A stretch of DNA of 64,000 nucleotides, from positions 160,171,501 through 160,235,500 of the forward strand of contig CM075354.1 in assembly GCA_037693485.1 (NCBI GenBank), written 5' to 3'. Made by a program: the position numbers and the translations under genes. The notes beneath the pieces were generated by a model. The model ran no database searches and was not told the DNA's origin. It saw only the letters and a list, made by a program, of their open reading frames with translations. The first letter of the stretch is position 1; each line of letters starts with the position of its first letter. Positions 49,401 through 60,369 of the stretch are shown piece by piece. The stretch comes from Kitagawia praeruptora (lineage: Eukaryota; Streptophyta; Magnoliopsida; Apiales; Apiaceae).

Positions 49401-50173
49401 GAAAATAAATTCCTTCGTCCCTAAACTATTCCGGTTTTATTGTTTTAGTCCCTGAACTAAAGATTCCGTATTTTACGTAATTAAACTTTTGAATTTTTCT
49501 GGTTTAGGTCCCTTCGTTAAAAAGATTCTAATGGACGTTAGAATCTTACTTACTAGAATCTTAGTTCTTCACAAAATGCAAAATCAAACCGACTTTTCGT
49601 GGTGATTTTGGTGTCCAAATCGAGCATGTGAATATTCAAATCAACCCTCTCTCCACCCTCTATCCACCCCATCATCAAAATCAAGTTTCGGTAATCTTTA
49701 ATTTTCGGTATCACCGGACTTCTTGATTTTACCGAAATTTGTTTTTATTTAATCGTTTGAAGGTTTTGCTTGTATATACGTACATATCCATGTAGTGAGA
49801 AGGTTGTATAATTTTTCAGAATTTTTGGGCTTGTTTTTAGTTTGTCGGAAAATGTACGTGTCATTGGATTTTCTTATTATTGTGAATGGATTTTGATGTC
49901 ATTATGGGTCATAGTTGTTTATAAGGGTGTATAGATTGTAAGATGATCGAGTTATTGAGTTTTGACTTTTGATACTGTTTTCTAGATCTCCGGTGGCCGG
50001 TTTCTACACATTTTTCGGATTCCGATCAATTTAACGTCTGTCAACCATTTTTTAACGGAAGGACCGAAACCAGAAAAATTCAAAAGTTTAATTACGTAAA
50101 ATACAGAATCTTTAGTTCAGGGACTAAAACAATAAAACCGGAATAGTTCAGGGATGAAAGAATTTATTTTCCC
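49401..50173. mobile_element. Mutator-like non-autonomous element with inverted ends of about 120 bp
   Basis: The left arm (GAAAATAAATTCC, then TTTAGTCCCTGAACTAAAGA) is repeated inverted at the right end. TAAAAATACATG flanks both sides (49389-49400 and 50174-50185), a direct repeat slightly longer than the usual 9 bp, so the exact end is uncertain. It shares the near-palindromic core GACGTTAGAATC with the element at 60370-61526. Confidence 0.8.
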
Positions 50174-50185
50174 TAAAAATACATG

Positions 50186-50947
50186 ATCGGTGAATCGAAA
50201 TTTTACTCATAATCTGCCAATAAAAATACCAATATATTATTATATAATTAAAAACAAAAATATTAATCAAAAATATTTTATAGGTATACATATATTATTT
50301 TATATACATAAATATTATGAGTGAACCCACTTTTCTAAGTCTAATGAACCAATTTTATATTTAGTGGGGGCCCAAAAAATGTAATTGTATCATTATATAA
50401 TTAAAAATAAAAAAAATGTAAAAAAATATTACATATGAGTTAATATTAGGATAACCCTGGGGCCATGGCCACCTTTGGCCTCTTTGTAGCCTCTTCCCTG
50501 TGGTTTACAATGCTTATATAGGGAATAAAAACCCTAATAAATAACCAAATAGACTATAACCCATAAAAAATTGGGCTTTATTATAAGTAAACTAATTATC
50601 TAGTAAACCCTTAGCCCCACATATAAAACATATTGATAAACAAACTATTTATCTCCACACAAAATATATATACACTAATAAATAGCATATATATTACTTT
50701 CGCTCCTTATTCTCCCCTTTAGAAAACTTGACCACTATAGAAGTCAAGAATCACGCAAGGAGATGGAACCAAGATGTTATGCTTTTCTTGAAAAACGATT
50801 AAGGCGCAAAAAACTCCAAAAACTGACGAGCAAGGGAAGGAGGCTTATGCAAGTACTCTAGAAAGATGAAGTAACCTCAATAATATCATCAACCACTTGT
50901 TTTTTTTAACAAACAAAATTAGCTTCATACGAGATTCTTTTTCGGGA
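50186..50947. other. Intergenic DNA without recognisable gene
   Basis: I see AT-rich sequence only. Weak minus-strand coding character begins toward the right end, next to the pseudogene at 50948. Confidence 0.5.
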
Positions 50948-51127
50948 ACATCTTCATGAACATGTTACCTGCAGCTCAAAGAATCTGGTACGATCACATC
51001 ATCCTCGTTGAACTGATTTTCCGTATCTGCGTCTTAATATGCTCGACTTCGAATGCAATCTCATCCCCTTTGACTCTTTTTGCATTCTCCAAATGTATAA
51101 GATGTTCAAGCTGAGATGTAAGAGTTT

Positions 51128-51329
51128 TGTCAAATACTAGAAGTCAAGACTAGCACATAAGTCAGGGGTTGGTTTAGTTAGGCATGAACAAAGTCATGGT
51201 TAGGCAAGAGTTAGTATTGAAGATTAAGGCTTCAATATCTCTATATATAGCCTAGCATTCCTCTTGTATTTTTTATATCAATACAAAAGCTATAAGCTTG
51301 CTTATTTCTCTCTTTCTCAGATTTTAACA
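51128..51329 (+). repeat. Element C 5' LTR
   Basis: This LTR opens TGTCAAATAC and closes TTTTAACA, with a TATA box (CTATATATAG) near 51240. Confidence 0.95.
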
Positions 51330-51343
51330 TGGTATCTGAGCAG
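51330..51343 (+). promoter_or_regulatory. Primer binding site of element C
   Basis: TGGTATCTGAGCAG directly follows the LTR. It is a variant of the usual tRNA-Met site (TGGTATCAGAGC). Confidence 0.75.
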
Positions 51344-51591
51344 TTTGATTTTTCTGTCCATTTTCTGTTGTTTTTTTGTCAGAGTGTCTGTTTGATTTTC
51401 TGTGGTTATTTCTGAGTTATGGCCTACTGACCAACTCAGATATATTGATACCGATTGTGTCTGTTTAGGTTGGTTTTAGCTATATGTGTTTAAAATAGAG
51501 GGCTATTAAAACAAGGGGCAGCTCTATCTGTGTTTTTGCAGCCTCTATTTATTTTAAGTTGGCTATTTGTTTAAAGCCGTTATAGTTCATC

Positions 51592-52689
51592 ATGCCTACC
51601 GACGCCGACGCACCAAAGGATGTTGTTGCTACAAGTAACAGTAAATCCGGATTTCATAGTAACCCGTATGTGAATCCAAAATTTGATGGGAAGAATTTCT
51701 TGGAATGGTCCGAGTCTTGCACACTAGCACTTAAATCTCACCGGTTGATGAAATATGTCAACGGGAAGGCTAAGAAGCCCTTGGCAACTGCTACAAGTTT
51801 TGATGATTGGGATAGCGAGAATGCCATGGTCAAGTCATGGTTGTTTAACTCTATGGAGTTACGTATTCGCAAAAGTTATCTGTTTCTTGATACTGCGGAA
51901 GCTGTTTGGAATTCCATCAACCGAACATACTCATATTCGGGTAATATGGCCAAACATTTCGAGGTAAAGCAGAATATATGGTCTCTAACTCAAGGGGGCA
52001 GAACATTGACCGAATATTATTCGGAACTCACATCACTATGGCAGGAGTCAGACCACTACACTGTGTTCGAGTGTAAACAGGCTGAAGACCAAGAGAAGTA
52101 CCAAAGATTGGTACAAGAAGAAAGAGTGATGAAATTTCTTGCTGGACTGACAATAGAGTATGATTCAATCAAAAATCAACTCATTGGTCAGATTCCCTTT
52201 CCTACAGTTGAGGAAGCACATGGACGAGTACAGCTAGAAGAGAGTCGTAAAGAAAGCATGACTCCGGTTGATACTGTGCCTGATCGATCAGCGCTTTTTA
52301 CGAGAAGTGCTCATCATCAAGGCAACCCAGAACAGATAATTGCGAGTGAAAAAGATGTTATTCGGTGTGACTACTGTTATAAGTTAGGCCACACTCGTGA
52401 TACATGTTTCACTTTGCATCCTCATCTCAGAACTCAAGGACGAGGAGGACGAGGCCGAGGTAGCTCATCCGGTAGAAGCTCAGGAAGAGGCACCCAATAT
52501 AATGCTCATCACACTACGTCTGGAGACCATGGTGACTCTACTACTTCAGCAACGGAAGCAATAAGTTCAACTGAACTCACTGCTCTCCGGCAGTTATTAT
52601 CTCAAATGGAGACTAAACCACCAGGACCTTCTTCCGCCAATTCTGCTCATAAAGAATCAGGCGTCCAACAAAATGCCTGGCAGTGGTAA
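51592..52689 (+). CDS. Element C Gag polyprotein, intact
   Basis: This is an uninterrupted 365-residue frame starting at the first good ATG after the leader. The N-terminal part is a copia-type Gag of the UBN2/DUF4219-like kind (NPKFDGKNFLEWSES, VKSWLFNSMELRIRKSYLF, then NIWSLTQGGRTLTEYYSEL). A CCHC knuckle CDYCYKLGHTRDTC sits at residue about 259, followed by a Gly/Arg/Ser-rich tail and an 'NAWQW' end. Gag would package the element RNA into particles in the cytoplasm. No frame for Pol follows. The intact frame next to LTRs differing at one base points to recent activity. It belongs to a different copia lineage from A and B. Confidence 0.93.
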   Translation: MPTDADAPKDVVATSNSKSGFHSNPYVNPKFDGKNFLEWSESCTLALKSHRLMKYVNGKAKKPLATATSFDDWDSENAMVKSWLFNSMELRIRKSYLFLDTAEAVWNSINRTYSYSGNMAKHFEVKQNIWSLTQGGRTLTEYYSELTSLWQESDHYTVFECKQAEDQEKYQRLVQEERVMKFLAGLTIEYDSIKNQLIGQIPFPTVEEAHGRVQLEESRKESMTPVDTVPDRSALFTRSAHHQGNPEQIIASEKDVIRCDYCYKLGHTRDTCFTLHPHLRTQGRGGRGRGSSSGRSSGRGTQYNAHHTTSGDHGDSTTSATEAISSTELTALRQLLSQMETKPPGPSSANSAHKESGVQQNAWQW

Positions 52690-52997
52690 AGTGATTGGGT
52701 GGCCATCCATCCATCCATCAAAATAAGGTGGACATCCACCAAGTACTAATTTGTTTATTTTCCTTAAAGTGATTGCAGGACTGACGACCTCCAGTCTTAC
52801 GCCAGTCCTGACTGAGTTTTTGATATAGCTTGAAAAATACTGCGTGGTCGCGAAATCGATTCCCGGTATTCCCAAAAGGCTCCATTCCTACAGATGAGAT
52901 TTGTTGGAAGCTTGAGTTATGCAGATATGCTACTAAGTGTTCCACTCTTCAATCCCATGATAGGTCATCCCAAGATGGGATTTCGAGTGAGGGGGCG
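52690..52997 (+). other. Element C 3' tail and polypurine tract
   Basis: This 308-bp tail contains a short (CATC)n run near 52705-52722 and ends in GAGTGAGGGGGCG, the PPT beside the 3' LTR. The stretch before the PPT resembles the non-coding end of autonomous copia elements. Confidence 0.6.
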
Positions 52998-53199
52998 TGT
53001 CAAATACTAGAAGTCAAGACTAGCACATAAGTCAGGGGTTGGTTTAGTTAGGCATGAACAAAGTCATGGTTAGGCAAGAGTTAGTATTGAAGATTAAGGC
53101 TTCAATATCTCTATATATAGCCTAGCATTCCTCTTGTATTTTTTATATCAATACAAAAGCTATAAGCTTGCTTATTTCTCTCTTTCTCAGATTCTAACA
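52998..53199 (+). repeat. Element C 3' LTR
   Basis: This copy is identical to the 5' LTR except for one T/C difference near its last bases (TTTTAACA against TTCTAACA). Confidence 0.95.
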
Positions 53200-53210
53200 A
53201 GTTTCAAGAG

Positions 53211-54103
53211 TAGGGCTGAGCATTCGGTCGGTTCGGTCCAAAAACCGGACCGAACCGAATTAACCGAAAACCGAATAGGCAATATTTTTTGGACCGAACC
53301 GGACCGATTTATAGCTTTGGACCGAACCGGAACCGAACCGAAATATTTCGGTCGGTTCGGTTCTATCCAATAAAACCGAAATTTTAAGCCCTGCATTATT
53401 TTTTTAAAAAAACATGCAGTGATGTGTTTATTTGCTGCTGCCAACCAACTGAACTCCATGGCAACAATATTACACATAGGATTATAGAAATATATGCCTT
53501 TGGTTGCATCTATTCTGATATGCCATAGCCCATATAGACACAACAAAAACAATCTGAAGTCTGAACACCTGAACAAAGTGCATAATCAGCTTGGGCATTC
53601 ACAATATTGTGTGATGTACATGTACACAAAAGAATAATAACCAATTAGATGATACCCGGGAACAAAACATCATGTGTTTAACCATTGTAGTCCCAATGGT
53701 TTTCCTTTATCATTAATTAAATGATCCCATCAACATGTACTCAGATGAGATGCCTTGCTGGTCGCCTGGTCGCTAGTAGCCTGGTAAGTAATTTAGGAAA
53801 TAGTCAATTAGGTCGTAGTCGTATACTCGTATTATGATAGATATATTACTGACTTACTGAGTAAAATGTAAAATAAATAATATAAATATATATATAATAT
53901 ATAAATGCAAATATAAGGTTTAAATATTTCGGTTTATTCGGTCCAGAACCGAAATTTTTTGAAAAGAACCGAACCGAAAAATATTTCGGTCCAGAACCGA
54001 AAACCGAAATAACCGGATTTTCAAAATTTTTAGAACCGAACCGAACCGAAATAACAAATTTCGGTTCGGTTTTTCGGTTTCGGATCGGTTTTGCTCAGCC
54101 CTA
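53211..54103. mobile_element. hAT-like MITE with 8-bp target duplication and CCGAACCG arrays
   Basis: The ends are TAGGGCTGAGCA and TGCTCAGCCCTA, with a perfect 8-bp duplication TTCAAGAG at 53203-53210 and 54104-54111. Both subterminal regions (about 53220-53385 and 53930-54090) are dense in ACCGAACCG on one strand or the other. The open frames seen there are translations of the repeat. It lies 11 bp from the end of element C. Confidence 0.93.
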
Positions 54104-54347
54104 TTCAAGAGTGCTCTTTAGTCCCACATTTGCACGTTTGTACCTTTCTTTACTCAACTGAATTTGTACTTCTTTTGCAACCTTTCAAGTTCATCGTATT
54201 GATTATCTAACTCATTCGGAGAAAGCTTATATTCAAATAATTGCTCTTGACAAAAGCAGACTGGTAGTGCAACTCATTGCGTTCGCCCTCAAGGAAATAG
54301 ATATTATATTTTACACTATCAATTTTTCGTTTAATGTGAGAAGACAT

Positions 54348-55395
54348 GACTTAAATAAGGGTGAAGAGGGCTGATCTTGATGAATTTCAAGGGGTTGAAA
54401 CATCAAAATTCAGAAGTAGTAGAGGTCGATCTGTCAAATTCTGGAAGTACAGGGACCGGTTGGAGGATTTATGAAATTGTGCAGGGTTGAACATTCGAAG
54501 TTTTGGGGCTGAACTATCAAAATTATAAATTTCAGGGGATGCTTTGCAATTTTCAGAAACTTCAAAGTACCAACTGTATTTTTGCATGATATAAAAAGAA
54601 AAGGGTTAGGGTTATGCTTTTTGGTTAAGATAGTTTTTTTCCTCCCAAATCTATTGTTTTCTCCTTGTTTGCCTTTACTTCTCTTTTTTATGACTTCTAC
54701 TTTTCTGATGTTCTTCTGGATTGCTGATGAACAATAACTTCGGCTGTGATGAACAATACTTTCCGGTGATGAGTAGTAGTTTCCGACTATGATAAATTAT
54801 TTTTTCTTTTGTGAAAAAACCAAGATGCCCCGACAACTAAGAAATTGATGGAGAAACCTGTCTCTGATACCATTTTTTCTAGTGACATGAACTTTTGCTA
54901 GATATTTGGCTTGAAACATTTATCCAAGCACTTTCTACTTTTTTCACCAAAAAGTATGTTATATGTATATTACTAGTCAAAATGAATTTTTCTATATAAT
55001 TTCAATAAACATGTATTTTATATCAGAATATTGAAAAAAGACCTATTGAGCCCATCCATCCCATCATACCCATTTGTCACATGTACTGGTGGTTTACTTT
55101 TAGTACCTTCTTTTTCCTATCCTAGTCGGCCATCAACTCGTTAAATAAGCCAGCTAATTGTACTGTTCAAAATGTTCATGCGATTTAATTCATGGTTCTT
55201 GCTCTTTGTTAGAAGTTGTCCATTCTCTATCTGGTCAGAAATTATTTATTGTATTCTTCCTTGGACTAATTGAAAATGTTACATTGTAACAAATTTACAT
55301 GTCAATAATTACGTACTGTTTGTACACTGTTCAAAAGAAATTAAATAGGAAACTGCATGAGAGGATATATCAACTCCAGTTAAACATAATGCATT
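54348..55395. other. Intergenic DNA without recognisable gene
   Basis: The sequence is of mixed composition with no supported frame or repeat structure. Confidence 0.5.
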
Positions 55396-55430
55396 GGCTT
55401 AATTATAACTTAAACTTGAAGTATAACACA

Positions 55431-55796
55431 CTGTATACATAAACTCCTAAAGAAATATGTCGTATACATCAACTTTAAGTATCAATTATGTATATCCTGA
55501 CCCTTGCTCTGACGAACACTCCTGAATATGGAAATCTTACATTTTCAGACCTCTGTATACATAAACTCCTAAAGAAATATATCGTATACATCAACTTTAA
55601 GTACCAATTATGTATATCCCGACACTTGCTCTGACAAACACTCCTGAATATGGAAATCTTACATTTTCAGACCTCTACATACATAAACTCCTAAAGAAAT
55701 ATATCGTTTACATCAACTTTAAGTACCAATTATGTATATCCTGACCCTTGCTCTGACAAACACTCCTGAATATGGAAATCTTACATTTTCAGACAG
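55431..55796. repeat. Tandem repeat, three copies of about 121 bp
   Basis: Copies start at 55431, 55553 and 55674 with ATACATAAACTCCTAAAGAA and end near ACATTTTCAGAC. Only a few differences separate them. A single diverged inverted copy lies in the right arm near 57060-57170. Confidence 0.92.
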
Positions 55797-56225
55797 GGTA
55801 TAGAGGCAGAAATATCCTTATACTAATAATCATTTCATCACCTACATTGAAAACATGACAAACAATACATCACAAGAACTCGGCATATTAAGCTAATATA
55901 GACCTACCCATTACTAAAATAAACATCTAATATGCACAATCAATATGTATGAACCAGAAGACAAACAAATGCAATACACTAGACTCTTCGATCAACGGTT
56001 AAGCTTAAAATTAACTATAAGAGACGTGAAAGTACCTGGAGGAGTTTGATCTCCCATGAAAATACACCCAATTTGATCCTCAAAACTCAATCTTCAAACT
56101 TTGTTCTTTATACTTTGTTTTAAAGGATTTTAAGCTCTGAAAAGGTTTCAACATTTCAAGTGTTTTTTGTTAATATCTTAAGGACAAATAGGCTATTTGT
56201 ACAATTATTACAACGTACTAGCTTA

Positions 56226-56248
56226 TAGCCCGTGCAAAGCACGGGCTA
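56226..56248. repeat. Perfect hairpin TAGCCCGTGC/GCACGGGCTA
   Basis: Two perfect 10-bp arms lie around an AAA loop. Similar CCCGTGC hairpins mark ends of several dispersed plant repeat families. Confidence 0.85.
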
Positions 56249-56608
56249 CTTTTAATTTTTTCATAATTTGTTTATAGTATAATATAATATTATAAATATA
56301 AATTTTAATATGTTATTGGAATAATTTGAAACTTACATATTTATATCTAATAGGTTTTAATATTAAATATAAAATAATATGTTGTTGCCGGGAATCGAAC
56401 CTTAGACCTCTATATATAATAACTTTTTTGCACGGGTTACTTTTAATTTTTTTATAATTTGTTTATAGTATAATATAATATTACAAATACAAATTTTAAT
56501 ATGTTATTGGAATAATTTTAAACTTACATCTTTGTATCTAATAAGTTTTAATATTAAATATAAAATAATATGTTGCCGGGAATCGAACCTTATACCTCTA
56601 TATATAAT
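56241..56608. repeat. Tandem duplication, two copies of about 190 bp
   Basis: CACGGG-TACTTTTAATTTTT begins at 56241 and at 56431. Both copies end in GCCGGGAATCGAACCT and a TATATATAATA stretch. Confidence 0.85.
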
Positions 56609-56612
56609 AGTA

Positions 56613-56895
56613 CTCCCTCTGTTTATTTGATTTCTTTACATTTGGTTTTTGCACGGAGACCAAGATAGTGGATGTAATATTGTTAAAATAAATGTAGTAG
56701 TGGGTGTAATAGTAATTTTATTGTTAAAATAAGTGAAGTAGTGGGTGTAATAGTGTAAAGGGTTGAAAAGGTGGAGTTAGGTAGTGGATGTAATAATGTA
56801 TTTTATTGTTAAAAGTTACTATTTTTAGTAATGTAAAGAAATGGAATGGACGGCCCAAAATAGAAAGTGTAAAGAAATGAAATGGACAGAGGGAG
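56613..56895. mobile_element. Stowaway-like MITE
   Basis: This 283-bp element has ends CTCCCTCTGT and ACAGAGGGAG and is flanked by TA on both sides (56611-56612 and 56896-56897). These features are typical of Tc1/mariner Stowaway elements in plants. Confidence 0.93.
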
Positions 56896-57201
56896 TAACT
56901 TTTAGCATTGTTGTATATAACGATCATGATTTATTTGAGTTGAAAATCTAACGGTTATGAATGAGGGATAACCAAAATTAGGGATTAACCAAACTACAAA
57001 TTATACCCCTTTCACTTATTATAATATAGTAAGTATAGATGTATGTACCCCGATACCTAACATATCCTGATTCAGGAGTGCTTTTCAGAGAGCCAGGGAT
57101 AAACATAATTGGTACTTAAAGGGTTGATGTGTACGACATTTTTTTTAGGAATTTTATGTGTGCAGAGTGTTATACTTTAAGGTTTAAGTTATAATTAAGC
57201 C

Positions 57202-57755
57202 TTAGAGCAAATCCAACAATGTCCTAACATGTTACTTATAAATATTATATAGTAATGAATTCTAGTAATTTAGGGACTTGATTTTACATATCAACTCCAA
57301 CAACATTACCTAGACTCATTTTTTATTATTAATATAATAATAAATTTGAAAAGAGAGATAAAAGAAGTGGAAAAAATTGAATGAAGAGAAATAGTGAAAA
57401 GGAGGGAAATGAATTTTTTATTCTTTAAAAATGAAATAGGTAATGGCTAGTGGTTACTTATAAATAGGTAATTGGGTGGATGTCATAGTGATTTAGGTAA
57501 CTACTACTAGAATATTGTTGCAGTGTCATTTTTTTTTTCTGGATTCCCTATATTTGGACGCACTCATTGTTTATTTAATATGTTGATGTATGTTGATGCA
57601 GGAAGGTGCTTGAATGAATACAGGGGACGTCAGAAGTAGCCGCACCTTTAGTATGTTTCTTCTGGTGGTGTTTGAATTTGGCAGGATATTTTCTGCAACT
57701 GTACCTGATATTTTGGGTGTTTTATATACAATCAAATAAAAATGATCTTAGGGTC
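57202..57755. other. Intergenic DNA without recognisable gene
   Basis: TTAGAGCAAATCCAACAATG at 57202 looks like the end of a Harbinger-type repeat, but no convincing partner end was found. Confidence 0.45.
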
Positions 57756-57763
57756 GTTGTAAC

Positions 57764-58656
57764 TAGAGCCGGCCGAACGGGCGGTTCGGCCCGGCACGCA
57801 CGTGAATTATTCGTTAAAAAACCCGTTCAGCCCGCTGCAGTAATAAAAAGCACCTAGTCCGTTTGGCCCGCTTTAATTGACGTGCCGTGCGCGAGCCCAG
57901 TTTAGTTGAATCGCAGCCCGTTCGGCCCGGCACGTGGGTGACCGTTTATAAATAAAAAGCACGGCACGGCACGTTTGGCACGCCCGGCACGTTTGGCACG
58001 CTCAGATTTGTAACGTTTGGCTTTGTGAAATACTACCTATCAACTAATCATGTACTTGTATTTAACTGTGTTTCATTGAATGACATGCTGTGTGAATTTT
58101 CTTGTTTCATTAGTTTATTAATCTTGATAAATATTATATGAAATTACTCACAAGAATTTATAATTTTGACATGATGTTTTTTTTTAAATATTTTAATTTA
58201 AAAAATATGAAATTATAAAAAAAAGTTTAATGTAAAAAAGTTTAATTAATAAAATTTAGTAGAGGTATCGTTCTCTTTCACTCCTTTTTTATTTCAATAT
58301 ATTCGTATGATTCGTATTTTCTTAAAAATTCAAAAGATTTTAATATGAAATAAAATTAGATGAAAAAAGTTACAAATTCGAAACATTTCATATTTTGAGA
58401 ATATTAAAAGTAAATATTAAATTAACAAAAAAAAATTCAAATTTTATGTACAATTTTTCAGTAGACCTTCGAATTTTCCTTTAAAAAAAAAAAAAAACCC
58501 GCCAAGCCCGCTTAGCTCGCGTGCCGTTCACGGGCCGTAAGGTCGAAGGCAAGGCACGGCATGGCACGTCCAAACCGCGCGTGCGTGCCCGTGCCCCGTT
58601 TCAATCGGCACGACACGTGGCCAGCCCGGCACGGCACGCACGGCTAGCCACCTCTA
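57764..58656. mobile_element. hAT-like MITE 1 of a pair, with GGCACG arrays
   Basis: The ends are TAGAGCCGGCC and GGCTAGCCACCTCTA (imperfect inverted repeats). The 8-bp duplication GTTGTAAC lies at 57756-57763 and 58657-58664. Both subterminal regions are GC-rich and dense in GGCACG/CGTGCC and GTTCGGCCC motifs, around an AT-rich middle. Confidence 0.88.
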
Positions 58657-58664
58657 GTTGTAAC

Positions 58665-59300
58665 CAAGGTTGTCACGGCGCCAAGTCGAGCCTCGACGCT
58701 CAGGTACCGTGGAATTGACTAGTCGTGACTAGTCGTAAAAAGTCGTGCATATGTATATTTATAAAATATAATATAGGTAAACATGCATCAATTTTCAGCC
58801 AACACTCTCCGACTACTTCCATTTTCAGTATTTTCAGTCTCCATTGAGTATTTCCTGCAAAAACATGTGAATATTTTCAGTTTATAATGTAGAAATGTAA
58901 TTTAAATGTGTACAATTTTTGATAATTTTATGATTTATCACAAGTCAATCACTGTAATCATTTTTTGTGCAAAAGAATGAACCCAAATAAAAGAAGTAAA
59001 GAAAATTTAAGAATAATGAAATGAATTTGGTAAATTAAAAAAAAATATGCCAAAGGGTAATAAAAATTAAAAGAAATTAGCAAAAAGTGAAGAAATAAAA
59101 CAAATAAAAAAAGAGAATGATAAATGAAATTAATATTTTCTTTTATAAAAAGTGAAGAAAAGTATATATATATAGAAGTAGACAGGCGGCTTATCAAAAA
59201 AGAAAAAAGATCGGAAGATATATAGATACAGAATATATATAGATACAGAAGTTAAGAGATGAAAGGAGATGGAAGATGCAAGGAGATGAAAGATAGGAAG

Positions 59301-59338
<38 letters not shown>

Positions 59339-59692
59339 GATATATACACAGAATATAAGAGATGGGAGATCTGAAGTGAGATGAGAAAGAAATCGAGCTT
59401 ACCGGAATCGGAGAAGACGGAGCCGTTAGAACTGAAGAGGAAATCTTCGATATCGGCGTGAGAAGAACTGAACTGGGCCGACCTTTGCAATTGGGAACAG
59501 AAAACGTAAGTTTTTAAGGTCAAAACCGGTTTTTCCCAATTCGGGTCGGGTATTGGGCCGGTTTCTGGGTCGGATCCGGGTTTTATACATGGGTCGACTA
59601 ATACACAAGTCGTTGCTCGACATATTTTCCTTTACCGACTTTTCGACTAGTCGTCGACTAGTCGCGACTAGTCGGGCGCCGTGACAACCATG
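58665..59692. mobile_element. hAT-like MITE 2 of a pair, with GACTAGTCG arrays
   Basis: The ends are CAAGGTTGTCACGGCGCC and GGCGCCGTGACAACCATG, inverted copies with one mismatch. GTTGTAAC flanks it at 58657-58664 and 59693-59700, and the left copy is shared with MITE 1. CGACTAGTCG repeats lie near both ends. A (TA)n-(CA)n run lies near 59300-59338. The right interior (about 59395-59515) is less AT-rich and might be a captured host fragment. Confidence 0.9.
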
Positions 59693-59700
59693 GTTGTAAC

Positions 59701-60360
59701 ATTAACTAGGCTTTTCTGCATGCATGGTCTCACAGTCATGTTTTACTATTTAACTGCCGGAACATGGTCAACCATGTTATACTATTGAACTGCCGAAACA
59801 TATACATACTAGCATAAGATATTCCTTCCATTGTCATCAGATTCCAGAGTTTCTCCCATTGACGTGTATGTGTATGCAATTTTGCCAGCACTAGATAACC
59901 TCAACAAATCTGTGACATAGAAAGTGTAATATTAAGAGTGCATACAAGTAGAGATAGTCCCCTAAGCCCTTTGAAAAATCTGAACCTTAGATTTTGGGCA
60001 TCCTATGAACCTTCTTATAAAGTTCTTCATTATGCAAACCATTCTCATTAAAGCTCTTCTATAAAAACACTACTTCTGATTCCACTCAACAAAATATAAG
60101 TGAATAGCCACGAGTTGTATATGGGAGTCGTGGGAATTTAGTCATGGAGGCATATATGCAAAAAATTGATAAACTAATTTACAAATAGATGCTTGATTAT
60201 AACTTCAAACTCAACAAATGTAAATCCTAATCAGGGCTATATGTAGATGATAAGTAGTCCTATTTTGGGCATCTTATGAACCTTCATCTAGAGTTCTTCA
60301 TTGTGCAAATCATTCTCAGTCAAGCTCTTTGATAAACACACCACTTCTGATCCCACTTGA
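59701..60360. other. Intergenic DNA with a direct duplication
   Basis: The stretch about 59985-60175 (TTTTGGGCATC to GAATAGCCACGAGTTGTATA) recurs at about 60262-60360 and continues at 61536-61620 after the Mutator-like insertion. No gene is visible. Confidence 0.75.
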
Positions 60361-60369
60361 TAAAATATA

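Larger units (their letters stand above)
51128..53199 (+). mobile_element. Element C: young gag-only LTR retrotransposon (TR-GAG-like)
   Basis: Direct 202-bp LTRs (51128-51329 and 52998-53199) differ at a single base. A perfect 5-bp target duplication AGTTT lies at 51123-51127 and 53200-53204. The element has a PBS, one intact gag ORF, a short tail and a PPT, but no protease, integrase or RT. Its 2.07-kb size and content match the TR-GAG class of non-autonomous elements described in plants. It would depend on a copia partner for copying and integration. Confidence 0.95.
50948..54347 (-). pseudogene. Minus-strand coiled-coil reading frame, broken by element C and a hAT-like MITE
   Basis: Reading leftward from the ATG at 54345-54347 gives MSSHIKRKIDSVKYNIYFLE, then after a frameshift NELDNQYDELERLQKKY, and after another QIQLSKERYKRANVGLKSTLE. 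With element C (51128-53199) and the adjacent MITE (53211-54103) removed, the frame runs on as TLTSQLEHLIHLENAKRVKG for about 30 more residues to an acidic end near 50960. Leu and charged residues at heptad spacing indicate a coiled coil. I do not recognise the protein family. It may be a remnant of a host gene or of an older transposon. Confidence 0.45.
55396..57201. mobile_element. 1.8-kb element with about 150-bp terminal inverted repeats
   Basis: GGCTTAATTATAACTTAAAC at 55396 returns inverted at the right end (57182-57201), and similarity continues inward for about 150 bp on each side. I found no clean target duplication. The left arm is expanded into three tandem copies, and the interior holds a 190-bp duplication and a Stowaway-like MITE. 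It has no coding region. Confidence 0.7.

Noticed and set aside
56388..56590. GCCGGGAATCGAACC, which on the other strand resembles a tRNA B box, seen twice
   Set aside because: No matching A box, acceptor stem or cloverleaf was found. The two copies come from a tandem duplication, so at most it is a remote SINE-like trace.
53134..59623. Open frames within the hAT-like MITEs (for example 53187-53576, 58521-58718 and 59194-59523)
   Set aside because: They translate short motif arrays or microsatellites (repeated TEPDR, RHAR or YIYIYI patterns) and have no independent support.
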